A stretch of 64,000 nt of DNA. Source: Halobacterium salinarum DSM 3754 (GTDB taxonomy: Archaea > Halobacteriota > Halobacteria > Halobacteriales > Halobacteriaceae). This document shows positions 33,449-40,031 of the stretch, one piece after another. The position numbers were made by a program, and so were the translations under genes. The notes under the pieces were generated by a model, which was given only the letters and a program-made list of their open reading frames with translations, had not been told where the DNA came from and did no database searches. How positions within the stretch are numbered: the stretch's first letter is position 1; the number at the start of each line of letters is the position of its first letter. The stretch spans positions 186,001 through 250,000 of the forward strand of contig NZ_VRYN01000002.1 in assembly GCF_008124605.1 (NCBI RefSeq), in the 5' to 3' direction.

Positions 33449-33754
33449 CTACTGCTGGTGTGCAGTGAGTGCAGCCTCACACTCCTGCATCGCCTCGAAG
33501 CGCTCGCTGTCGGGGTCCTCGATCGGGACGGTTTCGACGGTCACCCACCCCGAGTCGTAGGTGAGAGCGGTCACCCAGTCGTCGGTCCCGAGGATCACGT
33601 GCTCGGTGACCACGACCGGGTCGCGGGTGTCGGCCTCGACGGCACGCTGGCGGTCGACGGGGACCACCAGCGAGAACGCGTCGGCGTGGTTCAGGGCCGT
33701 TACTTCCTGTTGGCGCAGCGGCCGGTCGGGAAGCGATTCGAGTGGCTCGCTCAT
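33449..33754 (-). CDS. small haloarchaeal protein, unknown function
   Basis: A 101-residue soluble acidic protein, MSEPLESLPDRPLRQQEVTALNHADAF with a beta-rich middle (FSLVVPVDRQRAVEADTRDPVVVTEHVILGTDDWVTALTYDSGWVTVETVPI) and a helical end. I do not recognise a function; it looks like a haloarchaea-restricted conserved protein. The start was placed at the ATG giving the natural acidic N-terminus. It lies 55 bp upstream of the AIM24 gene on the same strand and could be its operon partner. Confidence 0.7.
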   Translation of the reverse strand: MSEPLESLPDRPLRQQEVTALNHADAFSLVVPVDRQRAVEADTRDPVVVTEHVILGTDDWVTALTYDSGWVTVETVPIEDPDSERFEAMQECEAALTAHQQ

Positions 33755-33833
33755 ACCGGCCGTTCGGAACAGCCACACGTAGGGGTGTCGCTCCCAATAT
33801 ACGTTTTATTCATCCTCTAAAAATGTACACAAA

Positions 33834-33841
33834 GTATATAT
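33834..33841 (+). promoter_or_regulatory. TATA box of the small zinc-finger gene
   Basis: GTATATAT within an AT-rich stretch (33799-33842) lies 27-34 nt before the ATG at 33868, consistent with a leaderless message. Confidence 0.5.
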
Positions 33842-33867
33842 GGAGTACTATCATTGCTCCGAATACG

Positions 33868-34023
33868 ATGCCGGAATGCAAGAACTGCGGCTCGTTCGTA
33901 ACCACGGACTACGCACGCGTGTTCACACCACCAGGCGTCGACAGGCCGCGCGTTTGCCCCGAATGCCCCGACATGGTTCGGGACGGGGCCGACGTTCGGA
34001 AAGCCCGCGCAACACGAACCTGA
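33868..34023 (+). CDS. small zinc-finger protein (DUF7563-like)
   Basis: A 51-residue protein MPECKNCGSFVTTDYARVFTPPG... ending VCPECPDMVRDGADVRKARATRT. Two CxxC pairs (CKNC, CPEC) should bind one zinc ion. Small proteins of this pattern are common in haloarchaea, often near transcription or cell-differentiation genes, and unproven in function. The TATA box spacing supports this start. Confidence 0.78.
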   Translation: MPECKNCGSFVTTDYARVFTPPGVDRPRVCPECPDMVRDGADVRKARATRT

Positions 34024-34127
34024 CAGCCGTCCCGGCGGCCGACACCCCCCATACTGTTTTTGCTGTCGCGATCACTCGCTGAGAAACCAGGCCACCCCCC
34101 GACAGCACTGGACTGCGGATCGGTGAG

Positions 34128-34200
34128 TAGTCCCGGGCGGATTCGAACCGCCGTCGTGGGCTCCAAAGGCCCATATGATTGGCCACTACACCACGGGACT
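34128..34200 (-). tRNA. tRNA-Gln (TTG)
   Basis: On the minus strand, the acceptor AGTCCCG (complement of 34194-34200) pairs with CGGGACT, discriminator A (34128). The anticodon loop is CTTTGGA with anticodon TTG (complement of 34164-34166), stem TGGGC/GCCCA. The T arm is GGCGGTTCGAATCCGCC. CCA is not encoded. No intron. Confidence 0.95.
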
Positions 34201-34265
34201 GCACTCGCGGATAGCGATGCAAGACACAAAGAGATTGCTTTTCGAACCGCACCCCCGCGGGGCGC

Positions 34266-34700
34266 TCAGTCGTCGGCCTCGACGGACGGCTCGGCGAGGA
34301 ACCCACACGCGTCAGCGCCGGCGTCGAAGCAGTCCGGACACTGGGACTTGCGGTCGATGATCATGTCGAGGCGCTCGGCCACCGTCTCATCGATCACCGG
34401 CTCCAGCTGTCGGGCCTCGTCGCGGAACGACTCCACCCCGAGCACGTTCGCCAGGAACCGTTCGAGGATACAGTACGTCTGGAGGGCGTCTCGGGCGCGC
34501 GCCGCGCCGTCCTCGGTCACGGACGCCCCCTTGTACTTCTCGTGTGTCACGAGACCACGGTCTTCGAGTTTCCCCACCATCTCGTTGACGCTCGCCGGAC
34601 TGACGCCGAGGCGGTCGGCGAGCTCCCCGGTCGCGGCGGGGCCGTCGGTTAACTGCTCTACGAGAAAGATCGTCTTCAAGTACTGATCAGCAGTGTTCAT
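34266..34700 (-). CDS. DtxR-family regulator (short form) following a ferritin-like gene
   Basis: A 144-residue regulator: winged helix MNTADQYLKTIFLVEQLTDGPAATGELADRLGVSPASVNEMVGKLEDRGLVTHEKYKGASVTEDG, then the metal/dimer domain (LQTYCILERFLANVLGV, EARQLEPVIDETVAERLDMI). It has no C-terminal FeoA domain. The tail carries a possible metal-binding segment, QCPDCFDAGADACGF. ATG 34700 has GAGGTGA six nt upstream. Haloarchaea have iron-dependent regulators of this type (Idr1, Idr2 in H. salinarum); linkage to a ferritin-like gene suggests iron control. Confidence 0.88.
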   Translation of the reverse strand: MNTADQYLKTIFLVEQLTDGPAATGELADRLGVSPASVNEMVGKLEDRGLVTHEKYKGASVTEDGAARARDALQTYCILERFLANVLGVESFRDEARQLEPVIDETVAERLDMIIDRKSQCPDCFDAGADACGFLAEPSVEADD

Positions 34701-34765
34701 GTCCAATCACCTCGAACGGCGACCACACCGGCCGGCACCGCTGCGCCGACAGTGGCCGTGCTCAT
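34697..34765 (-). CDS. 22-codon frame bridging the ferritin-like and regulator genes
   Basis: An ATG at 34765 overlaps the ferritin-like stop (ATGA) and reads MSTATVGAAVPAGVVAVRGDWT to a TGA that overlaps the regulator ATG (ATGA). It contains the regulator's Shine-Dalgarno sequence. It is too short to judge as a protein; it may exist only to carry ribosomes from one gene to the next. Confidence 0.35.
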   Translation of the reverse strand: MSTATVGAAVPAGVVAVRGDWT

Positions 34766-35268
34766 CTGTGTGCCTCCATCAGCGCAGTGACCGACTCGAC
34801 GCCGTCGGCTTCGGCCGCCCGGATCTCCCGCAGCGTCGCCAACAGCCGGTCCTGATCGACGCCGAACGCCGCCTCGCTGGCCTCGATCGCCGCGATCAGA
34901 TCGTCGTAGAACTTGTACGCGGTTTCCTCGCCGTGCAACTGGTCGTACAGCACGCCGTCGAAGTCGTCCGGCCCGGTCTGCCCGTAGCTCTCCGCAACCA
35001 GCGCTTCGACCTCCCCGAACGGGATGCTGTCGGCGTCAAGCGACTCGATGATGTCCTCCAAGCGCGCGCGGTGATCCGCGGACTCCTCGCTGGCGTCGGA
35101 CAACAGCGCCTCGATGTCGGCGTCCCGGTCGGCCGCCGGCAGCGACTGGTAATGTCGATGCGCGCGGACCTCCACGACCTCTTCGAGCACGACCCCGATC
35201 TGTAGCAGCCGCGCCAGTTGGCGGTCGGAGTCGACGCTCGCAGCGAGCGAGCTCACGGCCGCCGCCAC
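34762..35268 (-). CDS. ferritin-like/rubrerythrin-like domain protein
   Basis: A 168-residue all-helical protein with spaced Glu/His residues suggesting a di-iron four-helix bundle: EEVVEVRAHRHYQSL, EESADHRARLEDII (ExxxH), GEETAYKFYDDLIAAIEASE, and LREIRAAEADGVESVTALMEAH. Not a canonical ferritin or Dps; I infer the fold from helix pattern and the DtxR-type neighbour. GTG 35268 opens the frame, but GAGGTG just before it lies 9 nt upstream of another GTG at 35256, which may be the real start. Confidence 0.7.
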   Translation of the reverse strand: MAAAVSSLAASVDSDRQLARLLQIGVVLEEVVEVRAHRHYQSLPAADRDADIEALLSDASEESADHRARLEDIIESLDADSIPFGEVEALVAESYGQTGPDDFDGVLYDQLHGEETAYKFYDDLIAAIEASEAAFGVDQDRLLATLREIRAAEADGVESVTALMEAHR

Positions 35269-35367
35269 CTCGCGAACGATACGGTGCGCATGGATACAGT
35301 CGACGGCCTCACCGTCCTAAAAGGCGAGGATTCCCCGGCAACGGGGTGTGGGGAACCGCTGCGCGGG

Positions 35368-36582
35368 TCAGTCGAGCCGCTCGGCGATCCGTGTCTCCAG
35401 GTCCTCGCGCAGTTCCTGGACTTCGACCTCTTCGAGTACCGGCACGAAGAACCCCGCAACAAGCATGTCCGTGGCTTGCTGAGCGGTGAGGCCGCGGTCC
35501 TGCATGTAGAACAGGGTCTCCTGGTCGACCTGCCCGACGGTCGCGGAGTGGCTGGCCTCGGTGTCGTGGTTGTTGATGATGAGCTTCGGGGAGGCGTCGG
35601 CCTCGCTCTCGTCGCTCAGCATCAGCGTGTTCTCGCGCTGGTAGCTCGACGTGTCCCAGGCGTCACTGCCGACGTCCTGGACGCCCTCGTAGACGCTGCG
35701 GGCGTCGTCGTCGATGACGCCGCGAGTCACGAGATCCGCGGTGGTGTGCTCGGCACGGTGCCAGACCTTCGCGTCGAGGTCGAAGTGCTGGTCGTCGTGG
35801 CCGAAGAACGCGCCGACGATCTTCGTCTCACTGGCGTCGCCCGCCAGTTCGGTGGAAACACCGGTCTTCGTCAGCCGGCTGCCGATGTTGCCCTCGATCC
35901 AGTTGACCGTGGCGTACGTGTCGGCGTGCCCGCGTTTCAGCGTGTAGTTGTACGTCTGCTCGTCGAAGTCCTGGAGGCTCCCGTACTGCACGTAGGAGTT
36001 CTCTCCGGCGTCGACTTCGACGATCCCCGAGTAGTAGCGCTCGCCGTCGACGTCGTCGCCGGTGTCCTGGCGCTCCAGGATCGTCGCCGTCGCGTTGTCC
36101 TCGGTGATGACCAGCGTGTAGTTGAACAGCGACCGCGAGTTCATCGAGGTGCGGATGGTGACGTCCTCGGCGTCGACGCCCGCGGGCACGTACACCACAG
36201 TCCCGGTCGTGAACAGCGCCGTCGACAGCGCCGTCAGGCGGTTCTGGTGGGGGTCGATGACGCTGCCGAACGCGTCCTCGACGCGGTCGGCGAGGTCGTC
36301 GTCCTGGAGCGCGTCGTGGAACGACTCCACGCGAGCGTTCTCCGCGCCGACCTGGTCTTTGTCCTCGGTCTGGGAGAGCGGATCGACCAGCGCGTCGAAA
36401 TCGAGGTCTTCGAGCGTGGTCCACTTTCGGCCCGGCGTCTCGATGACGCTGGGGAACGCGAGGTCGTCGAGCGCCTCAAGCGCATCGAGGCGCGTTTCGC
36501 GGAGCCACGCGGGCTCGTCGCGCTCGTCGGCGATCCGGCGGACCGTCTCTGCAGAGATATCAGTGTGTAGCTGCGTACTCAT
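35368..36582 (-). CDS. sufD: Fe-S cluster assembly protein SufD
   Basis: A 404-residue SufBD-family protein, third gene of sufCBD. The right-handed beta-helix core is visible in TALFTTGTVVYVPAGVDAEDVTIRTSM, ENSYVQYGSLQDF, SETKIVGAFFGHDDQHFDLDAKVWHRAEHTTADLVTRGVIDDDARSVYEGV, with the C-terminal SHSATVGQVDQETLFYMQDRGLTAQQATDMLVAGFF. Partner of SufB and SufC in the scaffold complex that builds iron-sulfur clusters in the cytoplasm. It starts one base after the sufB stop. Confidence 0.93.
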   Translation of the reverse strand: MSTQLHTDISAETVRRIADERDEPAWLRETRLDALEALDDLAFPSVIETPGRKWTTLEDLDFDALVDPLSQTEDKDQVGAENARVESFHDALQDDDLADRVEDAFGSVIDPHQNRLTALSTALFTTGTVVYVPAGVDAEDVTIRTSMNSRSLFNYTLVITEDNATATILERQDTGDDVDGERYYSGIVEVDAGENSYVQYGSLQDFDEQTYNYTLKRGHADTYATVNWIEGNIGSRLTKTGVSTELAGDASETKIVGAFFGHDDQHFDLDAKVWHRAEHTTADLVTRGVIDDDARSVYEGVQDVGSDAWDTSSYQRENTLMLSDESEADASPKLIINNHDTEASHSATVGQVDQETLFYMQDRGLTAQQATDMLVAGFFVPVLEEVEVQELREDLETRIAERLD

Positions 36583-36583
36583 A

Positions 36584-38008
36584 TTAACCGAGCGAACCCT
36601 CCATCTCCAGCTCGATGAGGCGGTTCAGTTCGACCGCGTACTCAATCGGCAGTTCTTCGGTGATCGGCTCGATGAACCCGGAGACGATCATCTGCTTTGC
36701 GTCGTCGTCGTCGAGACCACGGCTCTGGAGGTAGAAGACGTCCTCGTCGCCGATCTTCCCGACGGTCGCCTCGTGTGCCACGTCGACTTTCGACTCGTTG
36801 ATCTCCATGTACGGCATGGTGTCGCTGGTGGAGTCGTTGTCGAACATCAGCGCGTCACACTCGACGTTGGTCTTCGAGTCCTCGGCGCCGTCGGCGATGT
36901 GAACGAGGCCGCGGTAGTTCGTGCGGCCGCCGTCTTTCGCGATGGACTTCGATTCGATGGTGGAGCTCGTGTCCGGGGCGTTGTGATAGACTTTCGCGCC
37001 GGTGTCGATGTCCTGGCCGTCGCCGGCGAACGCGATCGTGATGTGGTTGTCCGTCGCGCCGCGACCCTTGAGGATCGTCGACGGGTACAGCATCGTGGCC
37101 TTCGACCCCATGCTGCCGGAGACCCACTCCATCGTGCCGTTCCCCTCAACGACCGCGCGCTTGGTGTTGAGGTTGAACGTGTTCTTCGACCAGTTCTGCA
37201 CGGTCGAATACTGCACGTGGGCGTCCTCGCCGACGAACACTTCGACGCCGCCGGAGTGGAGGTTGTGGCTGCCGTACTTGGGCGCCGAGCAGCCCTCGAT
37301 GTAGTGGACTTCCGAGCCCTCCTCGGCGATGATGAGGGTGTGCTCGAACTGGCCCATGCCCTCGGAGTTCATGCGGAAGTACGCCTGCACGGGCATGTTC
37401 ACGGTGACGTCCTCGGGCACGTAGACGAAGCTGCCGCCGGACCACACCGCGCCGTGCAGCGCCGCGAACTTGTTGTCGCTCGGCGGCACGCAGCTCGTCA
37501 TGAAGTGCTCTTTGACCAGCTCGGGGTACTCCTGAACGGCCTCGTCCATGTTGCAGAAGACGACGCCCTTCTCCTCCCAGCGCTCCTGCATGTTCTGGTA
37601 GACGACCTCGGACTCGTACTGGGCGCCCACGCCGGAGAGCGCGTTGCGCTCCGCCTCGGGGATGCCCAGCTGTTCGAAGGTGTCCTGGATCTCGTCGGGG
37701 AGGTCCTCCCACTCGTCGGCGCCCGAGCGCTTGTCGACGTCCGGGCGGATGTACGGGACGATCTCCTCGATGTCGAGCTCGGTGAGGTCCGGCTGGCCGG
37801 GCCAGTCGGTCGGCATCGGCATCTTCGTGTACTGTTCGAGCGCACGGAGGCGGCGGTCGAGCATCCAGTCGGGCTCGTCTTTGTCCTCGGAGATGACGCG
37901 GATCGTCTCCTCGGTCAGGCCCTTCTCGGATTCGAACGCGGAGTTCTCCTCCTTTTTGAACTCGAAGCGCGCCTCGGTGTCAGTGTCTTGTATGTCTTCG
38001 GAACTCAT
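36584..38008 (-). CDS. sufB: Fe-S cluster assembly protein SufB
   Basis: A 474-residue scaffold protein, the normal SufB length. Conserved blocks: DEPDWMLDRRLRALE, GGSFVYVPEDVTVNMPVQAYFRMNSEGMGQFEHTLIIAEEGSEVHYIEGCSAPKYGSHNLHSGGVEVFVGEDAHVQYSTVQNWSKN split over the beta-helix, and VAHEATVGKIGDEDVFYLQSRGLDDDDAKQMIVSGFIEP. The cysteine in YIEGCSAP is a candidate cluster-binding residue. It assembles nascent Fe-S clusters with SufC2D. Between sufC (36 bp gap) and sufD (1 bp gap). Confidence 0.95.
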   Translation of the reverse strand: MSSEDIQDTDTEARFEFKKEENSAFESEKGLTEETIRVISEDKDEPDWMLDRRLRALEQYTKMPMPTDWPGQPDLTELDIEEIVPYIRPDVDKRSGADEWEDLPDEIQDTFEQLGIPEAERNALSGVGAQYESEVVYQNMQERWEEKGVVFCNMDEAVQEYPELVKEHFMTSCVPPSDNKFAALHGAVWSGGSFVYVPEDVTVNMPVQAYFRMNSEGMGQFEHTLIIAEEGSEVHYIEGCSAPKYGSHNLHSGGVEVFVGEDAHVQYSTVQNWSKNTFNLNTKRAVVEGNGTMEWVSGSMGSKATMLYPSTILKGRGATDNHITIAFAGDGQDIDTGAKVYHNAPDTSSTIESKSIAKDGGRTNYRGLVHIADGAEDSKTNVECDALMFDNDSTSDTMPYMEINESKVDVAHEATVGKIGDEDVFYLQSRGLDDDDAKQMIVSGFIEPITEELPIEYAVELNRLIELEMEGSLG

Positions 38009-38044
38009 GTGGTGTGTGTGGTTGCGTTGCGTGTCTGGGCGGCG

Positions 38045-38971
38045 TTACGCGGTCTCGTAGACCTGATCGCGAACCCAGTCGTACCCCTCGTCTTCGAGCT
38101 TCTCGGCGAGCTCGGCGTCACCCTCCATGACGACTTCGCCGTCGAGCATGATGTGGACGCGGTCGGGCTCGACGTAATCGAGGATGCGCTGGTAGTGCGT
38201 GATCTGGAGGATGCCGGTGTCCTGCTCGTCGCGGAGCGCGTTGATGCCCGTCGAAACGTCCTGGAGACGGTCGATGTCGAGCCCGGAGTCGATCTCGTCG
38301 AGCACGGCGATCGAGGGCTCCAGGATGGCGGCCTGGAGGACTTCGTTTTGCTTTTTCTCGCCGCCGGAGAAGCCCGCGTTCAGGTAGCGGTTGGCGAACT
38401 TCTCGTCCATGTCCAGGGTCTCCATTTTCTCCGAGAGGATCTCCTGGAAGTCCGCGACGCCGATCTCGCCGTCGTCGGCCGGCCCCTCCATGGGGGAGGT
38501 CTCGTAGCCGGCGTCCTCGTCATCGTCGGCGGCGTCATCGGCGTCCTCGTCGTCATCCTCGAAGAGGAGTTCCTCGCGCTCGTCGAGCTTCGCGTTGAGC
38601 GCTGTGCGAAGGAAGTTCACGAGGGTGACGCCCTCGATCTCTGCGGGATACTGGAACGCAAGGAAGATACCGAGCGCGGCGCGCTCGTTCGGCTCCAGGC
38701 CGAGCAGATCGAAGGTTCGGTCGTCGGCGGGGAGCTCTTCGGCACCGTCGAAGTCGTCGTCTTCGATGGTGAACAGGACTTCCCCGTCGGTGACGTCGTA
38801 GGCCGGGTGGCCGGCGATGATCTTTGCGGTGGTGGATTTCCCGGAGCCGTTGGGACCCATGAGGGCGTGGATCTCGCCGGACGGGATTTCGAGGTCGACA
38901 CCGTCGAGAATTTTCTCCCCACCGTCCTCTGCGACTTCGGCGTGTACGTCTTTGAGCTCAAGCGTAGCCAT
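38045..38971 (-). CDS. sufC: Fe-S assembly ATPase SufC with acidic insertion
   Basis: A 308-residue ABC-type ATPase, first gene of the suf operon. Walker A is GPNGSGKST (39-47), the signature [10 protein letters not shown] (201-210) and Walker [13 protein letters not shown] (221-232). Typical SufC is about 250 residues; the extra length is a very acidic insertion at about 137-170 (runs of Asp/Glu: [17 protein letters not shown]) before the signature. It drives cluster assembly by SufBD. The start lies 3 bp from the iron-box-like palindrome at 38975. Confidence 0.94.
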   Translation of the reverse strand: MATLELKDVHAEVAEDGGEKILDGVDLEIPSGEIHALMGPNGSGKSTTAKIIAGHPAYDVTDGEVLFTIEDDDFDGAEELPADDRTFDLLGLEPNERAALGIFLAFQYPAEIEGVTLVNFLRTALNAKLDEREELLFEDDDEDADDAADDDEDAGYETSPMEGPADDGEIGVADFQEILSEKMETLDMDEKFANRYLNAGFSGGEKKQNEVLQAAILEPSIAVLDEIDSGLDIDRLQDVSTGINALRDEQDTGILQITHYQRILDYVEPDRVHIMLDGEVVMEGDAELAEKLEDEGYDWVRDQVYETA

Positions 38972-38974
38972 TGA

Positions 38975-38988
38975 TTAGGTCATCCTAA
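38975..38988. promoter_or_regulatory. iron-box-like palindrome at the sufCBD promoter
   Basis: TTAGGTCATCCTAA (38975-38988): arms TTAGG/CCTAA with a 4-bp spacer, as in DtxR/IdeR-type half-sites. On the minus strand a TATA-like CTATTATGATG (complement of 39004-39014) puts the expected start site at about 38982, so the palindrome overlaps it; sufC begins at 38971. A bound repressor would shut off the operon. Confidence 0.65.
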
Positions 38989-39272
38989 ACGAAGTGGGTC
39001 AGCATCATAATAGTTGCGGAGTTCACCGTAACTGCTTTTGCTAACATAAAATAGAGTTTTTGATTTACTAAAAACGGCGTCGTGCGGCGAGCTGACCGCA
39101 GCGTCGTCTACAGCGTGTCTCGGGAGCCGACACACGCGCCGGGATCGCCTGGCGAGCCCGCCCACATGGGGGGCGGTATCACTGCGGGAGCGGTGTGGGT
39201 TGGCGTACGCTGCTATGCGGCAGGAACCCTGGCGGGAGAAACTGTCAAGGCCCGCGCCCGGGATGAACGCAT
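38989..39272. other. 284-bp gene-free divergent intergenic region
   Basis: Between sufC and the SDR gene. The first 85 bp (to about 39075) are strikingly AT-rich for this genome and hold the sufC promoter plus TAACATAAAAT and TTTACTAAAAA, which could be TATA elements on either strand. The rest (39080-39272) returns to high GC; I see no convincing gene, RNA or repeat in it. It may carry a long leader for the SDR gene or an unidentified small RNA. Confidence 0.5.
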
Positions 39273-40016
39273 ATGGAAACGGCTCCGCTCGACGGCGACG
39301 TCGCCGTCATCACTGGCGCATCGAGTGGCATCGGGGAAGCAACCGCACACGCGCTCGCCGAGAACGGCGCGACGGTCGTGCTCGCCGCGCGCAGCGAAGA
39401 GACGCTCACCGAGATCGCGGACACGATCACGGCAACGTACGACACTGCCGCCCACGCCGTGCCCACCGACGTCACCGACCGGGCGGCCGTCGACGCGCTC
39501 GTCGAGACGGCCGTCGAGGAGTACGGCAGCCTGGATCTCCTCGTCAACAACGCCGGGCTCGCGCGCGGCGACGACGTCGCGGCCCTCACCGACGACGAGT
39601 ACCGTCAGATGATGGCCGTGAACTGCGACGGCATGTTCTACGCCACCCGGGCGGCGCTCCCGCACCTCACCGACGCCGACGGCACCATCGTTTTCCTGGG
39701 TAGTTTCGCGGGGCAGTACCCCCGCCCCAGCAATCCCGTCTACGCCGCGACCAAATGGTGGACGCGCGGGTTCGCCCACAGCGTCGAGGCGCGCTACGGC
39801 GACGACGGCCTGGGTGTCACCGTAGTCAACCCCACGGAGGTGCGAACCCGGTTCAACGACGAAGACGGCACCGCCTTCGAGGAGGCCTACGACGAAGCCG
39901 AGGTGTCCCGGCCGACCGACATCGCCGACGCCATCGCGTTCGCGGCGACCCAGAGTGCGCCCACGGTGGCGAGCGAGATCGACATGTACCGCCAGGACAA
40001 GTTCTCGGAGTTCTAG
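39273..40016 (+). CDS. short-chain dehydrogenase/reductase
   Basis: A 247-residue SDR. Cofactor motif TGASSGIGEATAHAL (about 15-29), LLVNNAGLA (NNAG) and catalytic residues in IVFLGSFAGQYPRPSNPVYAATKWW (Ser, then YxxxK). A VNPTEVRTRFNDE segment follows. The arginine after the first strand (LAARSEE) suggests NADP(H). The substrate is unknown. The gene stands alone, convergent with polB 15 bp away. Confidence 0.9.
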   Translation: METAPLDGDVAVITGASSGIGEATAHALAENGATVVLAARSEETLTEIADTITATYDTAAHAVPTDVTDRAAVDALVETAVEEYGSLDLLVNNAGLARGDDVAALTDDEYRQMMAVNCDGMFYATRAALPHLTDADGTIVFLGSFAGQYPRPSNPVYAATKWWTRGFAHSVEARYGDDGLGVTVVNPTEVRTRFNDEDGTAFEEAYDEAEVSRPTDIADAIAFAATQSAPTVASEIDMYRQDKFSEF

Positions 40017-40031
40017 CTGGGGCCCAGCGGG

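Noticed and set aside
36122-38974. A 950-codon open frame antisense to the whole suf operon
   Set aside because: Continuous frames opposite high-GC haloarchaeal genes are common; residues are a Val/Asp/Arg/Leu mixture mirroring the sense codons, and sufB/C/D are unquestionable.
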